DNA of 64,000 nt from Cryomorphaceae bacterium (GCA_017798125.1 CP059070.1:1116001-1180000); one strand, 5' to 3'. Positions 26,064-34,276 are shown, counted from the first letter of the stretch. The notes: generated by a model not told the origin, from the letters alone. Program-made: numbers and translations.

Positions 26064-27079
26064 TTGAAGGAAAAATGAAAATTCGAGTCGGTATCATAGG
26101 ATATGGAAAAATGGGGCAATTGCGTCATCAGGCATCTGAAGCCACTGGATTATCTGAGGTAATAGCCATTTCTGAGCCAAACTTGGTTGATGGGGTGGGT
26201 GAAGGACTTCCCAATCTGAGTCATGATGAAATTGTTTCGAGGGAAGATATAGATGCGATAGTGATCTGCACGCCCAATTTTTTGAATAAAGAACTTACCA
26301 TTGCTGCTCTGAGAGCGGGGAAGCATGTCTTTTGTGAAAAGCCGCCCGCATTCACAGGTAAGGATATGGAAGAAATCATTGCAGTAGAGCAAGAAAGTGG
26401 AAAGTGTTTGATGTATGGGTTCAATCACCGGCACCACGACAGTGTCATGAAGATCAAGGAGATCATTGCTTCCGGAGAATATGGATCAGTACTTTGGATG
26501 CGCGGGCGATATGGAAAGAGCGTTACGGATGATTACTACAAGCAATGGAGGTCAAAGAAAGAGTTAGCGGGAGGAGGCATCCTCATGGATCAAGGAATCC
26601 ATATGATGGACTTGTTCCTGTATTTGGGTGGAAAATTTGATACGGTGAAAGCGGAAATCTCCAATTTGTATTGGAAAATGGACGTGGAGGACAATGCTTT
26701 CGTTATTTTAAAGAATAATGATACCGGATGTGTTGCTTCGCTGCACAGCACTATGACACAATGGCGACATCTGTTTTCGTTGGAGATTTTCTTGGAGAAG
26801 GGGTATATGGTTCTGAATGGATTAATTACCGGATCAATGTCCTACTCCATTGAGGGTGCTGAACAGCTCTCCATAGCGAAGAGTAGAAGCGCCGCGCCTG
26901 CAGCTACATTCGAAGATGAAGAGCGACTCCGTTATCATACTGACAACAGCTGGAATTATGAGATGGAGCATTTTTACGAAGCCATTGAGCAAGGATTCGA
27001 GATAAGCAAGGGCAGTAGTAAAGATGCTCTTGATTTGATGCGTGTTATGGATAAATGCTACGAACAGAAATCATTTTAA
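26060..27079 (+). CDS. Gfo/Idh/MocA family oxidoreductase
   Basis: A 339-residue NAD(P)-dependent sugar dehydrogenase. The Rossmann motif GIIGYGKMG is at residues 11-19 and the family motif EKP at 93-95 (CEKPPAF), followed by GGGILMDQGIHMMDL, the usual catalytic-helix block. The start at 26060 forms an ATGA overlap; Met6 (26075) is an equally possible start. Such enzymes oxidise or reduce ring hydroxyls of sugars, nucleotide sugars or cyclitols such as inositols. The last possibility is notable because a sugar phosphate cyclase is encoded two genes later. Confidence 0.87.
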   Translation: MIEGKMKIRVGIIGYGKMGQLRHQASEATGLSEVIAISEPNLVDGVGEGLPNLSHDEIVSREDIDAIVICTPNFLNKELTIAALRAGKHVFCEKPPAFTGKDMEEIIAVEQESGKCLMYGFNHRHHDSVMKIKEIIASGEYGSVLWMRGRYGKSVTDDYYKQWRSKKELAGGGILMDQGIHMMDLFLYLGGKFDTVKAEISNLYWKMDVEDNAFVILKNNDTGCVASLHSTMTQWRHLFSLEIFLEKGYMVLNGLITGSMSYSIEGAEQLSIAKSRSAAPAATFEDEERLRYHTDNSWNYEMEHFYEAIEQGFEISKGSSKDALDLMRVMDKCYEQKSF

Positions 27080-27089
27080 AGGACTAATC

Positions 27090-27698
27090 ATGGACAGAAA
27101 AGTATTGATTAAAAATCATTTTGAAGATTATAAAGGCCGCTTGTTGAAGTTGATCGATGAAGTTGATCCAAATGTGCTCGACCAGATCGCAACTTCCTTT
27201 ATTACAGCCTTCAAGAACGATAAGACCATATGGTTTTGCGGAAATGGGGGAAGTGCCGCTACGGCTTCTCACATGCAGGTAGATTTCGGTTATTTTGTGC
27301 GGTACTTTTCGAAAAGAAGACCAAGAGTTCGGGCACTTACCGACTGCACTCCAATCATGACTGCCATTGGAAACGACAATAGTTATGATGCTCTTTTTAC
27401 AGAGCAAATGCAAGACAACTTCGATGCGGGTGACGTTATCATTTGTATATCGGCAAGTGGAAATTCCATGAACGTTGTGAATGCTGCAAAATATGCATCC
27501 GAATTGGGAGGCACATCCATCGCTTTTGTAGGGTTTGAAGGAGGTAAGCTCAATGAAGTAGCCGACATCTCACTCTTTACGCCAAACCCGAAAGGAGAGT
27601 ACGGACCCATCGAAGATTTACATACGATGATCATGCACATCTTGGTATCGTACCTTGAAAAGGACGAGGAGTACTTGTCCGTTGCGAATCCGTCGTGA
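27090..27698 (+). CDS. SIS-domain isomerase, GmhA-like
   Basis: A 202-residue SIS-domain protein resembling sedoheptulose-7-phosphate isomerase GmhA. I use the ATG at 27090; a longer frame would run back into the previous gene. The phosphate-binding motif GNGGSAATASHM is at 51-62 and SASGNSMNVV follows in the second loop. At the GmhA catalytic glutamate position (HFAEEL in E. coli) this protein has Asp65 (HMQVDF), and a late-helix His is present in DLHTMIMHIL. No other ADP-heptose genes are in the window, so a C7 or related keto/aldose phosphate for the neighbouring cyclase is the favoured substrate. Confidence 0.82.
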   Translation: MDRKVLIKNHFEDYKGRLLKLIDEVDPNVLDQIATSFITAFKNDKTIWFCGNGGSAATASHMQVDFGYFVRYFSKRRPRVRALTDCTPIMTAIGNDNSYDALFTEQMQDNFDAGDVIICISASGNSMNVVNAAKYASELGGTSIAFVGFEGGKLNEVADISLFTPNPKGEYGPIEDLHTMIMHILVSYLEKDEEYLSVANPS

Positions 27699-28456
27699 GC
27701 ATGGAGATCAACTTTAAGGGAAAGCGAGCATTAATCACCGGAGGTTCCCGAGGAATTGGGTTTGAAATCGTTAAATGCCTGTCGGAGAATGGGGCTGAAG
27801 TTGTATTTACGGGCACCAAGGAAGAGTCTTGCCAGAGCGCACTAAGGGAGTTAGAGAGGAATGGTAATTCTGAAAATATCGAAGCCGTTGCAGTTGATTA
27901 TCTTGATAAGGATAATTTTGACTCATTTCTTGCCCACGATGAAATGCAAAAGGGCTTTGATATTGTCGTGAACAATGCGGGCACGAACATCATCAAACCT
28001 TTTGAAACTTTTGAGGAAGTCGACTACGATAAATTGATGGATCTGAATTTCCGAGCACCATGGAGTATAACGCAGGCCGTTGTTCGTGGAATGCGTCAAA
28101 AAAATTATGGAAGAATAGTAAATATTTCTTCCATATGGGGAGTGATATCGAAGCCTCATAGGGCTCTATATACCTCCAGTAAGCACGCTATACTTGGATT
28201 CACAAAAACTCTGGCTGTCGAGTTTGGCAAACACAACGTTTTGACCAACGCGGTTTCTCCAGGGTTCACTTTAACTGAACTAACGAAGAATAGCCTGAGC
28301 ACATCAGAAATGGTCGAGCTGGGTAAAAAAGTTCCTGTAAATAGAATGGCCGAGCCCATTGAAATGGCTAGAACCGTTGCTTTCTTAGCCAGTGACCTTA
28401 ATACATATATAAACGGACAAAATATCGTTGTAGATGGCGGATTCACAATTGTCTAA
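27695..28456 (+). CDS. Short-chain dehydrogenase/reductase
   Basis: A classical SDR of 253 residues: cofactor motif TGGSRGIG (15-22), NNAG at 93-96, Ser in NISSIWG, and the catalytic Tyr159-x3-Lys163 in LYTSSKHA. The start is either GTG at 27695, in a GTGA overlap with the isomerase, or ATG at 27701. Family members reduce ketones on many substrates. Coupling to the isomerase (4-bp overlap) and to the cyclase (23-bp overlap) places it in the middle of the CMP-sugar cassette, so a keto-sugar or keto-cyclitol reduction is likely. Confidence 0.87.
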   Translation: MSMEINFKGKRALITGGSRGIGFEIVKCLSENGAEVVFTGTKEESCQSALRELERNGNSENIEAVAVDYLDKDNFDSFLAHDEMQKGFDIVVNNAGTNIIKPFETFEEVDYDKLMDLNFRAPWSITQAVVRGMRQKNYGRIVNISSIWGVISKPHRALYTSSKHAILGFTKTLAVEFGKHNVLTNAVSPGFTLTELTKNSLSTSEMVELGKKVPVNRMAEPIEMARTVAFLASDLNTYINGQNIVVDGGFTIV

Positions 28457-29528
28457 TTTCCGAGTAAAGAGCTCTATTCAGGATTATGAAGTGCATTTCA
28501 CGAGTGATTCGAAAAAGGCTTTGCTTGAAACATGGAAATCCGGAGACATGATCATTATAGATCGGGTTATTTATCATGAGTATCCCGAGCTATTGGCAAA
28601 CGGGCCGTGGAAAGAGGAAGAGGTTATTGTTGTGGACGCAACGGAGTCGACAAAGAGTTACCAAGGTGTAGAACCCGTGATAGAGTATTTGATCAAAAAT
28701 GGATTTAGACGTAACCATAGGTTGATCGGAATAGGGGGCGGAATCATACAGGATGTTACAGCGTTCATAGCATCTATACTTTACCGCGGTGTCTCCTGGT
28801 TCTTTTTCCCCACGACGCTTTTAGCACAAGGGGATAGTTGTATTGGTTCAAAGACCTCGATAAACTTTAAGAATTTCAAAAATCAGATTGGGGGCTTTTA
28901 CCCCCCTGTTCGGATATTTATTGACAAGCGGTTTTTGTCCAGCCTATCTATGGCAGAATTGAAATCAGGATTAGGCGAAATGTGTCATTATTTCGTTGTT
29001 CAAAGCCAGGAGGACTTTGACCGCTACAAAACGGATTATCCAAAGGCGATCGAGGATCTCGACGTAATTAATGGATTGGTACAACGGAGCTTGGAGATCA
29101 AAAAGGCGTATATAGAAATCGACGAATTCGACAAGAATGAGCGACAGGTTTTTAATTACGGTCACTCATTTGGGCATGCGATCGAAAGCTATTATCAATA
29201 TGCTATTCCGCATGGTATAGCTGTTTCTTTTGGAATGGATATGTCAAATTTCGTATCCATGAAAAAGGGTTATTTAGAGCGGCCGGCCTTTGACCATATG
29301 CACGAGTTATTTGAGCAAATATGGAGTGATTTCAGCATTTCGGATTTAGACGTAGATGCACTGATGGACGCCCTGAAGAAAGACAAAAAGAACGTTGACC
29401 ACTTATTGGGTTTAATCTTGAATAAAGGATGTGGACGAGTGTTTAAGGATTTGACTGAGCCTAATGAACTTTTTGTTGATTGGATGCATGAGTACTTAAG
29501 AACATACCACCAGAGCAATGATAGTTGA
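28434..29528 (+). CDS. 3-dehydroquinate-synthase-like sugar phosphate cyclase
   Basis: A 364-residue member of the AroB / sugar phosphate cyclase superfamily, which converts a keto-sugar phosphate to a carbocycle using NAD and a divalent metal. NAD region GIGGGIIQD (99-107), YRGVSW, PTTLLAQGDSCIGSKTS with Lys140, and the metal ligands Glu182 (GLGEM), His244 (NYGHSFGHA) and His260 (IPHG) are all present. The AroB block AExIKYG reads GEMCHYF, with His185 where AroB has lysine. No other shikimate gene is near. The upstream GmhA-like isomerase hints at a C7 sugar phosphate substrate, as for the epi-valiolone synthases. The product class is inferred. Confidence 0.82.
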   Translation: MADSQLSNFRVKSSIQDYEVHFTSDSKKALLETWKSGDMIIIDRVIYHEYPELLANGPWKEEEVIVVDATESTKSYQGVEPVIEYLIKNGFRRNHRLIGIGGGIIQDVTAFIASILYRGVSWFFFPTTLLAQGDSCIGSKTSINFKNFKNQIGGFYPPVRIFIDKRFLSSLSMAELKSGLGEMCHYFVVQSQEDFDRYKTDYPKAIEDLDVINGLVQRSLEIKKAYIEIDEFDKNERQVFNYGHSFGHAIESYYQYAIPHGIAVSFGMDMSNFVSMKKGYLERPAFDHMHELFEQIWSDFSISDLDVDALMDALKKDKKNVDHLLGLILNKGCGRVFKDLTEPNELFVDWMHEYLRTYHQSNDS

Positions 29529-29994
29529 TACACTAGAGAACATCGAGATTTACAAGGGACTATCTCCTGATATTTACGCTGGATTAAAGTGGTTAAAAGA
29601 GGCTGCGAAAGAGCCTTCGATCCAGCTTGGCGTTTATGAGATCAACGAGCGAGTAAAAGCCATAGTGTCGGAGTACGAAACGATTGAACATTTTGAAAGA
29701 GGTTTTGAATCGCACCGTCATGTCATTGACATTCAATACCCAGTGATCGGGCTCGAACGTGTTTTGTGGTCTCCAATCATCGGGATGGAAGTAAACATTC
29801 CTTATGATCAAGCAAAAGATCGGACCTTCTTTAAGAACCCACACCCACAAAGCACGCATGTAGATATCGGTAATGGTGTATTTGCGATTATGTTCGAGGA
29901 GGACGGGCATGGGCCTCAGCATTACGTTAGGGCTCCCATGCTCATTAAAAAGATCACGGTTAAGGTAAGCACGAAGTCTGCTGAACCAGAATGA
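29518..29994 (+). CDS. YhcH/YjgK/YiaL (DUF386) family, NanQ-like anomerase
   Basis: A 158-residue protein of the YhcH family, about the standard length. It has the fold's recognisable segments HRHVIDIQYPVIGLE (His66, His68, Asp71) and GVFAIMFEEDGHGPQHY near the C-terminus. E. coli YhcH (NanQ) speeds anomer interconversion of N-acetylneuraminate. Here it is next to a CMP-sugar synthetase, which needs one anomer of its acid sugar, so it would hand the correct anomer to that enzyme. It overlaps the cyclase gene by 11 bp and the synthetase gene by 4 bp. Confidence 0.85.
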   Translation: MIVDTLENIEIYKGLSPDIYAGLKWLKEAAKEPSIQLGVYEINERVKAIVSEYETIEHFERGFESHRHVIDIQYPVIGLERVLWSPIIGMEVNIPYDQAKDRTFFKNPHPQSTHVDIGNGVFAIMFEEDGHGPQHYVRAPMLIKKITVKVSTKSAEPE

Positions 29995-30677
29995 AAAATG
30001 GAGGAATGATTACCCAGAAAGTTACTGCACTTGTTCCCATGAAGGCGCATTCAGAAAGAGTGCCTAATAAGAATACCCGTCCTTTAGCTGGGAAACCAGC
30101 ATGTCACTGGGTTTTGGAAACATTAGAGTCCTGTACGGAAATTGACGAAGTCATTGTCAATACAGATTCCACTGAAATAGCGGAATTAGTTCAAGATTTT
30201 GGGAAGGTAAAAGTATTGATGCGGCCTGAATATCTTTGTGGTGATGAGGTGAGTATCCAGCCTCTTATTGAATATGACCTGAAGCATGCCACAAACGAGG
30301 TAATTCTACAAACCCATAGCACCAACCCCTGCATATCAAGTAAGACTATTACTAGGGCTATTCAACGTTTTCTGAAGCAGGATGATTTTGATTCGGTGAT
30401 GACGGTGACGCCAATTAAGCAGCGATTTTATTTTGTTGATGGTAAACCTGTAAATCACGATCCAAATCATCTCATCCAGACTCAAAAACTAGAGCCACTT
30501 TATCATGAAAATTCCTGCTTTTACATTTTTACCAAAGAAATGAATGCTTTGAGGCAAAACCGTCTAGGATCAAATCCATTGTTTTTCGAAATGGATCCTC
30601 TTGAAGCTGCTGATATTGATGAATGGGAAGACTTTTATTGGGCGGAGTATTTATTAAATCGCAAAAAAGAAAAGTAA
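29991..30677 (+). CDS. CMP-sugar synthetase (acylneuraminate cytidylyltransferase family)
   Basis: A 228-residue cytidylyltransferase. The nucleotide-binding signature is MKAHSERVPNKN (17-28), matching the R-x-P-x-KN loop of NeuA/KdsB-type enzymes, and VNTDSTEIAE follows. It lacks any C-terminal phosphatase or esterase domain. The family activates 3-deoxy-2-ulosonic acids with CTP to give CMP-sugars. The start at 29991 is in an ATGA overlap; Met6 at 30006 is an alternative. This is the key evidence that the cassette makes a CMP-activated acidic sugar, although some paralogues act on other substrates. Confidence 0.85.
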   Translation: MKNGGMITQKVTALVPMKAHSERVPNKNTRPLAGKPACHWVLETLESCTEIDEVIVNTDSTEIAELVQDFGKVKVLMRPEYLCGDEVSIQPLIEYDLKHATNEVILQTHSTNPCISSKTITRAIQRFLKQDDFDSVMTVTPIKQRFYFVDGKPVNHDPNHLIQTQKLEPLYHENSCFYIFTKEMNALRQNRLGSNPLFFEMDPLEAADIDEWEDFYWAEYLLNRKKEK

Positions 30678-30678
30678 C

Positions 30679-31332
30679 ATGCTGACTTATTTGTCCCACG
30701 TTTTGGATGAAAACACTCCGTCATACGGAGACCGAGATCGGCTGAAAATTGCACCAAAGAGTACCATAGTGGATGGCGTTGGGGCAAATACCAGTACTAT
30801 AACGTTCACCAACAATCATATGGGGACGCATATGGATACTCCATTTCATTTCTGCGATAATGGAAAAAAAACACCAGAGTATTCAGCTAGCGAATTGTAC
30901 TTTGATAAAGTTGCGCTTATTGACATTCCTTGTGAAGGGGCAAAATTGATTCAGATCAGCGACCTTGACTTGAGAAATGTATCGAATGAGACAGATCTTT
31001 TGCTCATTCGTACTGGATACGAAAAATGGCGTTCAAATGATAAATATCACAACGATAATCCGGGACTGGCGCCCGAGATCGCTTCTTATCTGAGGGAAGA
31101 ATTCCCCAATATACGTGCCGTTGGTTTTGACTTTATATCGCTTACGAGTTGGAAGCACAGGGAAGAAGGAAGATTGAGTCATCGAGCTTTTTTATGTGGA
31201 GAAAATCCAATTGTAGTTCTTGAAGATGTAGCATTAGAAGGCTTGACTTCAGAGCCAGAATGGGCCATGGTTGCCCCACTAAGAACAATAGATGGTAATG
31301 GCGGACCAGTTACAATTATAGCATCTGTTTAG
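30679..31332 (+). CDS. Cyclase-family metal-dependent hydrolase (KynB-like)
   Basis: A 217-residue protein of the cyclase family that includes arylformamidase KynB and various lactone/amide hydrolases. The metal motif H-x-G-T-H-x-D-x-P-x-H-F is exact: His47, His51, Asp53, His57. No kynurenine-pathway gene is nearby. In this setting it might open or close a sugar lactone, or remove an N-formyl or other acyl group from an intermediate. It follows the CMP-sugar synthetase by one base and precedes the aldolase by 18. The family is clear; the substrate is not. Confidence 0.83.
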   Translation: MLTYLSHVLDENTPSYGDRDRLKIAPKSTIVDGVGANTSTITFTNNHMGTHMDTPFHFCDNGKKTPEYSASELYFDKVALIDIPCEGAKLIQISDLDLRNVSNETDLLLIRTGYEKWRSNDKYHNDNPGLAPEIASYLREEFPNIRAVGFDFISLTSWKHREEGRLSHRAFLCGENPIVVLEDVALEGLTSEPEWAMVAPLRTIDGNGGPVTIIASV

Positions 31333-31350
31333 AGAACAATACATAGAAGA

Positions 31351-32124
31351 ATGCAAAACACGAGCTTGAAATCTAAAATTCGAAATGGTGAGCTGACTCT
31401 AGGGTCATGGATTACTATAGGTCACCCGAGCATTATTGAAGTTTTAGCAGAGTCCGGTTTTGATTGGCTTGCAGTGGATGTCGAGCATAATTTGATTGAT
31501 CCGAGTAGCCTTCAAATTCTGATTTCAACTATACAGTCAAGGGGAATGGCTGCGCTAGTTCGTGTTCAGCAAAACGAAGAAGTATATATTAAGCACGCAA
31601 TGGACGCCGGTGCTGATGGGGTAATAGTCCCTATGATTAAAACAAAACACGACGCCTTATCAGCCGTGAATCATGTACACTACCCCCCATTAGGGAAACG
31701 AGGTGTGGGCTTGTCAAGAGCACAGAGATATGGACAGGGATTTGAGGATTACAAAAAATGGTTGGTAGAATATTCAGTCGTTATAGCCCAAATAGAACAT
31801 TACGAGGCTATTGATAATTTAGAAGAAATCTTTGAGGTTCCTCAGCTTGACGCGGCTATGATTGGTCCATATGATCTGTCTGGGTCTTTAGGAATGCCGG
31901 GTTCATTTGAGGATTTTGGTTTTAAAGCTAAGCTTCAGAGGTTTAAGGAAGTTTGCTCGAAGATGGGAATTAGGACAGGATATCACGTAGTTCCTCCAAA
32001 AGGGGATTTAATGCTGGAGGCCATTGATGCAGGTCATACTTTTCTAGCCGTTAGTACGGATTTTATGCTGCTAGGCGATAAGTCTCGTGCTTTAATAGAG
32101 GAGATAAATTCTCTGAGTAAGTAA
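31351..32124 (+). CDS. HpcH/HpaI-family pyruvate aldolase
   Basis: A class II aldolase of 257 residues related to 4-hydroxy-2-oxoheptanedioate and 2-dehydro-3-deoxyglucarate aldolases. Catalytic His46 lies in DVEHNLID, Arg71 in LVRVQQN, metal ligands Glu149 (AQIE) and Asp175 (IGPYDLSGSLG), and the family stretch YPPLGKRGVG is present. These enzymes reversibly join pyruvate to an aldehyde, producing a 2-keto-3-deoxy (ulosonic-type) acid. In a cassette with a CMP-sugar synthetase and an anomerase but no NeuB- or KdsA-type enzyme, it is the best candidate for making the ulosonic acid skeleton. Direction of catalysis is inferred. Confidence 0.87.
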   Translation: MQNTSLKSKIRNGELTLGSWITIGHPSIIEVLAESGFDWLAVDVEHNLIDPSSLQILISTIQSRGMAALVRVQQNEEVYIKHAMDAGADGVIVPMIKTKHDALSAVNHVHYPPLGKRGVGLSRAQRYGQGFEDYKKWLVEYSVVIAQIEHYEAIDNLEEIFEVPQLDAAMIGPYDLSGSLGMPGSFEDFGFKAKLQRFKEVCSKMGIRTGYHVVPPKGDLMLEAIDAGHTFLAVSTDFMLLGDKSRALIEEINSLSK

Positions 32125-32128
32125 TTTC

Positions 32129-33289
32129 ATGAAGAATTTTAGCGGGGCGTACAAGAGTTGTATAGTACATGAAGTAACTCCGAGCAACATAGGACGCTAT
32201 GTGTTGCCTCTTCTTAAGAAACTTAAATCACGGCTTTCGGATCTCGAGTGTTACGTTCAAATCGAACCTTTTGTAAACGAAGAAGAAGTTATTTCCATTT
32301 GTTCCAACGAGAATGTTAAAGTACTTCGATCAAATGAAGTTCACGGGTTCATTTCGAATCAAAATGTTCAAGAAGTATTATTCCTTACTTACAGTTATCG
32401 AATTCCTGATCTCTATTGGACAAGTATATATAGGCTTCATGGTGTGATGACCGCCCAGATACAACATGGCATGTATATGAAATACTTGTCAAGAGATGTC
32501 GCAGGGTTTACTTCAAATTTAGAACGAAAACTAGTCTATTTAAAAAGATTCGTTCAGCTTATATTGGCGAACAGTAATCGTTTGAGATTAATGGGCTTTC
32601 TCTTGAATAAGGACTTTCTTAATTCGGAGAATATTAGGAAATGGTTGCTTAAAGGAGATTTATCGAATATTCAGTCTGATCATTTATTTGTTTGGGGCGA
32701 ATATTGGGCCGATTGGTTTACAATGTATCACTACTATCCTGAGAATAGGGAGTTCTCGGTTATTGGCAACCCAGACTATTTCAGCCACCGGAACTTATTG
32801 CAAGAAGATCCTGAAGATGCTATAACCTATATTTGCCAAACCTTGGTTGAAGATGGGCGTATGACGAAGAAAGAGCATGATTCATTGATGGGACGCGTGA
32901 GTTCTTTTTTGCCTGACAGCCGAAAGGTGTATTTCAAGCTGCATCCAAGAAGTGATAGGTCTTTGTACGACGGTGTTTTGAAGAATTCGAACGTTACTCT
33001 TCGAACAGACTTTCCTTATACTTCGCATTACCTTGGCCATTATTCTTCTATGCTGATTCTTGGTGTTTCCGAAAAATCTGGGCTTGGGTTAATTGAAATT
33101 GATCAACATGAAGTTCCGGAGTTTTTTGAGCAATTAGCGGAAGCAAATTCGGGGGATCCGGAGAAATTAAAGGTCTTTTTAAAAGAGCCCTATAAAGGGA
33201 CTAAAAAACCTAGAAAAATCGACTACTTTTTTCTACGAGGAACAAAAGATCCCGACTTTGTCATAGTGGATAAAATAATGAAGAAGTAA
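32129..33289 (+). CDS. Polysialyltransferase-like GT-B glycosyltransferase
   Basis: A 386-residue protein of low overall familiarity. Three features recall the bacterial sialyl/polysialyltransferases and Kdo transferases: Glu241-Asp242-Gly243 after a strand (TYICQTLVEDG), the HP motif FKLHPRSD (His272-Pro273), and a Ser-Ser pair, HYSSMLIL (Ser306-Ser307). An HG motif (QHGMYMKY) and VWGEYWADW lie earlier, as in GT-B capsule enzymes. Spacing of the EDG and HP motifs is shorter than in the polysialyltransferases I recall, so I call it only polysialyltransferase-like. It follows the CMP-sugar genes by four bases and is a prime candidate for using their product. Confidence 0.55.
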   Translation: MKNFSGAYKSCIVHEVTPSNIGRYVLPLLKKLKSRLSDLECYVQIEPFVNEEEVISICSNENVKVLRSNEVHGFISNQNVQEVLFLTYSYRIPDLYWTSIYRLHGVMTAQIQHGMYMKYLSRDVAGFTSNLERKLVYLKRFVQLILANSNRLRLMGFLLNKDFLNSENIRKWLLKGDLSNIQSDHLFVWGEYWADWFTMYHYYPENREFSVIGNPDYFSHRNLLQEDPEDAITYICQTLVEDGRMTKKEHDSLMGRVSSFLPDSRKVYFKLHPRSDRSLYDGVLKNSNVTLRTDFPYTSHYLGHYSSMLILGVSEKSGLGLIEIDQHEVPEFFEQLAEANSGDPEKLKVFLKEPYKGTKKPRKIDYFFLRGTKDPDFVIVDKIMKK

Positions 33290-33290
33290 G

Positions 33291-34247
33291 GTGAAAATCA
33301 GCGTAATCGGGGGGAGTGGGTTTATCGGAACCTATTTAATCAAAAGACTAAGAGGGCTAGGGCAAGATGTAGTCAATATTGACAAGTCAATGTCTACAAC
33401 TTTTCCGGAAATAACCACGCTTGCTAACGTCCAGGATACTGAACTGATTGAAACAGCATTAGTAGGCACTGATATCGTCATAAACTTAGCGGCTGAACAT
33501 AAAGACAATGTGATGCCGATAAGTTTGTACTATGACGTAAATGTGGGTGGGGCAGAGAATATTTGTAAAGCTGCTAGGAATCTTGGAATTCAAAAGATAA
33601 TATTCACTAGCTCAGTAGCCATTTATGGATTGAACAAGGATAATCCAGATGAGTTGTTCCCAGAAGATCCGTTTAATGATTACGGGAAAAGCAAATGGGA
33701 AGCCGAAAAGGTATTTGAGAATTGGGCTCATGAAAGCAACAATCGAGAATTAGTCATTGTAAGGCCGACTGTTGTTTTTGGACCTAACAACCGCGGAAAT
33801 GTGTACAATCTTCTTCGCCAAATTGCAACAGGTCGATTCCTGAGAATTGGAAAAGGGATCAATCAAAAGTCAATGGCCTATGTTGAGAACTTGGTAGAAT
33901 TTATTGCTTATAACTGTGAGTCTTTGCATCACGGCGTAAACATTTACAACTACGTAGATAAGCCTGATCTTAGCATGAATGAACTCGTTATAGCCGTCGA
34001 GGCAGCGATGAATATCAAAGTGCCTAAAATTAGAATCCCGTATGTGATTGGAGTTGTCCTCGGTTATAGTGTTGACCTATTGAGTAGGATAACAAGAAAA
34101 GAGTTCCCCATAAGTGCTGTACGAATCCGAAAATTTTGCGCCACTACTGTTTTTAATGCGGAGAAAGCTCATGGTTCAGGATTTGTAGCGCCTTTCTCCT
34201 TAGAAGAAGGGTTGAGAAAGACAATGAAATCTGAGGATTGGAATTGA
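33291..34247 (+). CDS. NAD-dependent epimerase/dehydratase, possible 4-keto-sugar reductase
   Basis: An extended SDR of 318 residues starting with GTG: SVIGGSGFIG at the N-terminus and catalytic Tyr131-x3-Lys135 in NDYGKSKWEAE. The C-terminal half is diverged from the two epimerases earlier in the locus. In many O-antigen loci an SDR of this kind directly precedes a WecA/WbpL-like transferase and makes the UDP-QuiNAc/FucNAc-type sugar that the transferase primes. The same neighbour order is found here, which supports but does not prove that role. It is the last gene of the long operon; a promoter box follows. Confidence 0.75.
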   Translation: MKISVIGGSGFIGTYLIKRLRGLGQDVVNIDKSMSTTFPEITTLANVQDTELIETALVGTDIVINLAAEHKDNVMPISLYYDVNVGGAENICKAARNLGIQKIIFTSSVAIYGLNKDNPDELFPEDPFNDYGKSKWEAEKVFENWAHESNNRELVIVRPTVVFGPNNRGNVYNLLRQIATGRFLRIGKGINQKSMAYVENLVEFIAYNCESLHHGVNIYNYVDKPDLSMNELVIAVEAAMNIKVPKIRIPYVIGVVLGYSVDLLSRITRKEFPISAVRIRKFCATTVFNAEKAHGSGFVAPFSLEEGLRKTMKSEDWN

Positions 34248-34276
34248 CCTTTTTCCTCATAGAATAATTAATCTTA

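Noticed and set aside
27090-27698. gmhA of LPS heptose synthesis
   Set aside because: No HldE, GmhB or HldD homologue is present; the catalytic Glu position is Asp.
28434-29528. aroB of the shikimate pathway
   Set aside because: Context is entirely sugar-related, and the AExIK block is altered (His185).
30679-31332. kynB of tryptophan degradation
   Set aside because: The metal motif fits but no kynurenine gene is nearby; only the broad cyclase family is supported.
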